From positions 5,699 through 12,532 of the forward strand of contig DDII01000025.1 in NCBI GenBank assembly GCA_002338445.1: a DNA stretch of 6,834 nt, in the 5' to 3' direction. Position 1 is the first letter of the stretch. Each line of letters begins with the position of its first letter. This DNA comes from Cellvibrionales bacterium UBA1854 (lineage in GTDB: Bacteria > Pseudomonadota > Gammaproteobacteria > Pseudomonadales > Porticoccaceae). Below the pieces are notes generated by a model. That model was not told where the DNA came from, made no database searches, and saw nothing but the letters and a program-made list of their open reading frames with translations. Shown here in pieces: positions 6,177 through 6,834 of this stretch. Position numbers and translations under genes: made by a program.

Positions 6177-6834
6177 TCAGAGAAAGGAATTAAAAATAAC
6201 ACTTAAACGACGCTCCACCCAGCTTGCTCCCCAAACATTATCAATAAATCCACAGTGTCCGCCGAAAGCTTGGATCTCTATACTCAATCTAGCATTCTTG
6301 CATATCTTTATAATGTCAGCAGTTGGCACTATGGGATCGTCCTTCGAAGCAATTATAGTTGAAGGTACTTTAATTGTTGAAAGTCTATCTCCAGTAAGAG
6401 CGTATGCTGAAAAATAGCTCTCTGGGTTCATATACGGCACGAAATCTGGGATTAAAATACTATTTATATCGTCAATACTTCTCGCCTGTCGCAACTTACT
6501 TTGAATACCGTATTCAGGAAAAATACTGATTTTCCTTATCAAAGATGATTTCCAAAGTCTAAAAAAGTATCGTCGGTAAACAAAAAACCCTTTATTAAGA
6601 ACTCTCAATCCATTTAAATCATCAACTGGGGGAGAAATTGCAACTACAGCAGTAAGTTCTAGGTGGGAGCCATGATCTGCCGCAATTCTAAGTGCAAAAT
6701 TACCCCCTAGAGAGAAACCAGCGATGAAAACTTTTTCATAAGAGCGGGTAGATAGGAAAAAACCTATACAGTCTGCGACCTCGTCGGAACGTGTGGCATT
6801 GAACATCTGTTTATTCAAATGGTGACTATCTCCG
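6177..6834 (-). CDS. YheT-like (COG0429) alpha/beta hydrolase, N-terminus cut off by the window edge
   Basis: The last 218 residues of an alpha/beta-hydrolase are visible; the frame stays open to the right edge. An in-frame TTG at 6818 is not the start, because family-like sequence (GDSHHLNKQMFNATRSDEV) crosses it. Counting from that TTG codon, the catalytic triad is Ser36 in the elbow AGFSLGGN, Asp160 or Asp161 in SKDDPIVP, and His188 in FGGHCGF. The GFSLGGN elbow and GGHCGF match the YheT/UPF0017 group, whose members are putative esterases of unclear natural substrate and usually about 320-340 residues, so roughly 110 residues are missing. No signal or membrane segment is visible in this part. 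The gene reads toward the small frame and dehydrogenase on the same strand, 81 bases ahead of the small frame's ATG, so one transcript is possible. The fold and family are well supported; the substrate is not. Confidence 0.9.
   Translation of the reverse strand, partial: GDSHHLNKQMFNATRSDEVADCIGFFLSTRSYEKVFIAGFSLGGNFALRIAADHGSHLELTAVVAISPPVDDLNGLRVLNKGFFVYRRYFFRLWKSSLIRKISIFPEYGIQSKLRQARSIDDINSILIPDFVPYMNPESYFSAYALTGDRLSTIKVPSTIIASKDDPIVPTADIIKICKNARLSIEIQAFGGHCGFIDNVWGASWVERRLSVIFNSFL

Noticed and set aside
6109..6417. A plus-strand open frame opposite the hydrolase
   Set aside because: It lies mostly antisense to a clear alpha/beta-hydrolase with its active-site motifs, shows no family features and has no ribosome site.

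Overview
The window is AT-leaning bacterial DNA with six recognisable protein genes or gene remains, one candidate small gene, and two stretches that look regulatory or empty. The gene set is a secreted beta-helix protein, a family 17 glycoside hydrolase, an ABM-domain monooxygenase, a DUF2237 protein, a D-malate/tartrate dehydrogenase and a YheT-type hydrolase. Signal peptides, Shine-Dalgarno sites and the closeness of the dehydrogenase and hydrolase to enterobacterial DmlA and YheT suggest a Gram-negative heterotroph, probably a proteobacterium. A GH17 enzyme beside a secreted beta-helix protein would suit an aquatic bacterium that handles algal or fungal beta-1,3-glucan. The taxonomic call is inference only.

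Layout, left to right. Positions 1-1070 (minus strand) hold the N-terminal 356 residues of an exported right-handed beta-helix protein; the gene runs off the left edge. A 292-bp divergent promoter region (1071-1362) carries two short inverted repeats. Positions 1363-3324 (plus) encode a 653-residue GH17 beta-glucanase with a C-terminal beta-sandwich-like domain. Convergent to it, 3369-3653 (minus) encodes a 94-residue ABM-domain protein. A 680-bp stretch without a recognisable gene follows; it contains a perfect 13-bp inverted repeat at 3778-3809. Positions 4338-4802 (plus) encode a DUF2237 protein. Convergent to that is a minus-strand cluster, read from right to left: a partial YheT-like alpha/beta hydrolase (6177-6834), a hairpin, a candidate 34-codon gene with a strong ribosome-binding site (5991-6095), and a DmlA/TtuC-type dehydrogenase (4880-5981). 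The dehydrogenase frame is broken by an apparent 2-base loss in a CT repeat.

How the genes may work together. The beta-helix and GH17 genes share one intergenic region and both products are predicted to be exported, so they may be co-regulated for polysaccharide work at the cell surface. The dehydrogenase would feed D-malate or tartrate into central metabolism if its frame were intact. The small gene ends 9 bases before the dehydrogenase start, so the two look translationally coupled. I see no mobile element, CRISPR array, tRNA or rRNA. I see no clearly new multi-gene system; the most unusual items are the dehydrogenase frameshift, the coupled small gene and the isolated 13-bp inverted repeat.
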